Shown here: piece by piece, positions 63,837-64,000 of the stretch
Position numbering within the stretch: position 1 is the first letter of the stretch
How the letters are laid out: each line of letters opens with the position of its first letter
DNA from: Caulobacter sp. FWC26
GTDB lineage: Bacteria > Pseudomonadota > Alphaproteobacteria > Caulobacterales > Caulobacteraceae
Direction of reading: 5' to 3'
Length of the DNA: 64,000 nt
NCBI RefSeq assembly: GCF_002742645.2
Contig: NZ_CP033875.1
Location: 4,442,001-4,506,000, forward strand
Position numbers and translations under genes: made by a program
Notes under the pieces: model-generated
Database searches by the model: none
Seen by the model: only the letters and a program-made list of their open reading frames with translations
Told to the model about the DNA's origin: nothing

Positions 63837-64000
63837 ATGAAGCGCACTCTGGCGGCGGCCGCTCTGGCCTTTTCGACGATGGCTCTGTCGGCCTGCGCCG
63901 GCTTCACGCCTCTCTACGGCCGTCCGGGCGTCGAGGGCGGGCTTTCCAGCATCGAAACGGTCGCAGCAGAGGGTCGTGGCGGCTATCTGCTACGCGAGCA
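63837..64000 (+). CDS. lptE: LptE-like LPS-assembly lipoprotein (3' partial)
   Basis: This reading frame runs off the window end, with 54 codons visible. A lipoprotein signal (MKRTLAAAALAFSTMALSAC) gives the lipidated Cys20, followed by the hallmark GFTPLYGRPG of alphaproteobacterial LptE, which plugs the LptD channel for LPS export. It starts 11 bp after leuS, the conserved order leuS-lptE, usually followed by holA. The ATG is not covered by longer upstream reading. Confidence 0.9.
   Translation, partial: MKRTLAAAALAFSTMALSACAGFTPLYGRPGVEGGLSSIETVAAEGRGGYLLRE

Noticed and set aside
1..64000. tRNA, rRNA, CRISPR, prophage or insertion sequence
   Set aside because: I looked for tRNA arm motifs, evenly spaced repeats, integrases and transposases and saw none; the dispersed repeats are short intergenic palindromes.

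Overview
The window is chromosomal DNA of an alphaproteobacterium of the genus Caulobacter, in or near the C. crescentus/vibrioides/segnis group. The strongest evidence is a crescentin gene (creS, 12854-14227), a bacterial intermediate-filament gene diagnostic of curved Caulobacter. Other genes fit the same genus: a HfsK-like holdfast acetyltransferase, the envelope regulator CenR, an NtrZ-like periplasmic protein and a long FtsK. The DNA is GC-rich and densely coded, with many ATGA or TGATG overlaps. I see no rRNA, tRNA, CRISPR array, prophage or insertion sequence. This is core chromosome rather than an accessory island.

Layout. 1-7145: the end of a potassium channel gene, two tandem prolyl oligopeptidases, the HfsK-like gene, and a DUF2218/PadR operon with clear operator-like inverted repeats. 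7444-11084: the phospholipid-transport cluster mlaA-mlaC-mlaD-mlaE-mlaF. 11095-18156: divergent oxyR/ahpD, creS with a strong terminator, then an SRPBCC protein, a degenerate TraB/GumN protein and an M3 peptidase on the minus strand. 18279-27115: murI, ftsK, lolA, a candidate small RNA, xthA, mutM, ubiE and ubiB. 27176-33759: a DUF5076 protein, a lipoprotein, coaBC, dut, a 46-residue membrane protein, and an emrA-emrB-tetR drug-efflux operon. 33774-38254: fatty-acid synthesis genes fabA, fabB and fabI with a GT41 (OGT-like) glycosyltransferase inserted. 38323-43857: mixed metabolic genes (SH3-like protein, hydroxyacid dehydrogenase, truncated globin, acetyl-CoA hydrolase/transferase, alpha/beta hydrolase, MoeB/ThiF). 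43899-50098: hslV-[NTF2-like]-hslU, Ada-like methyltransferase, DUF2244, nth and an ATP-grasp enzyme. 50099-54167: adenosine-kinase-like gene and the hisB-hisH-hisA-hisF-hisE operon. 54164-64000: Smr protein, mltA, Tim44-like protein, secB, cenR, an L,D-transpeptidase-like gene, YggS, a ThiE-like protein, ntrZ-like gene, DUF3576 lipoprotein, leuS and the start of lptE.

A large share of the genes build or patrol the cell envelope: Mla, LolA, LptE, MltA, MurI, SecB, CenR, FtsK, fatty-acid synthesis and crescentin. The rest cover DNA repair and nucleotide hygiene (xthA, mutM, nth, ada-like, dut), ubiquinone synthesis (ubiE, ubiB), CoA, histidine and protein quality control (hslVU). Intergenic gaps carry several families of palindromic dispersed repeats, one of which has been read into the 3' end of the ada-like gene.

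I found no clearly unprecedented multi-gene system. The least explained items are a promoter/hairpin/terminator unit between lolA and xthA that looks like a small RNA or a leaderless 25-residue peptide, a two-domain secreted NTF2-like protein translationally coupled to hslU, a lipoprotein whose C-terminus resembles secreted polymorphic-toxin modules, and a TraB/GumN protein that has lost its conserved histidines.
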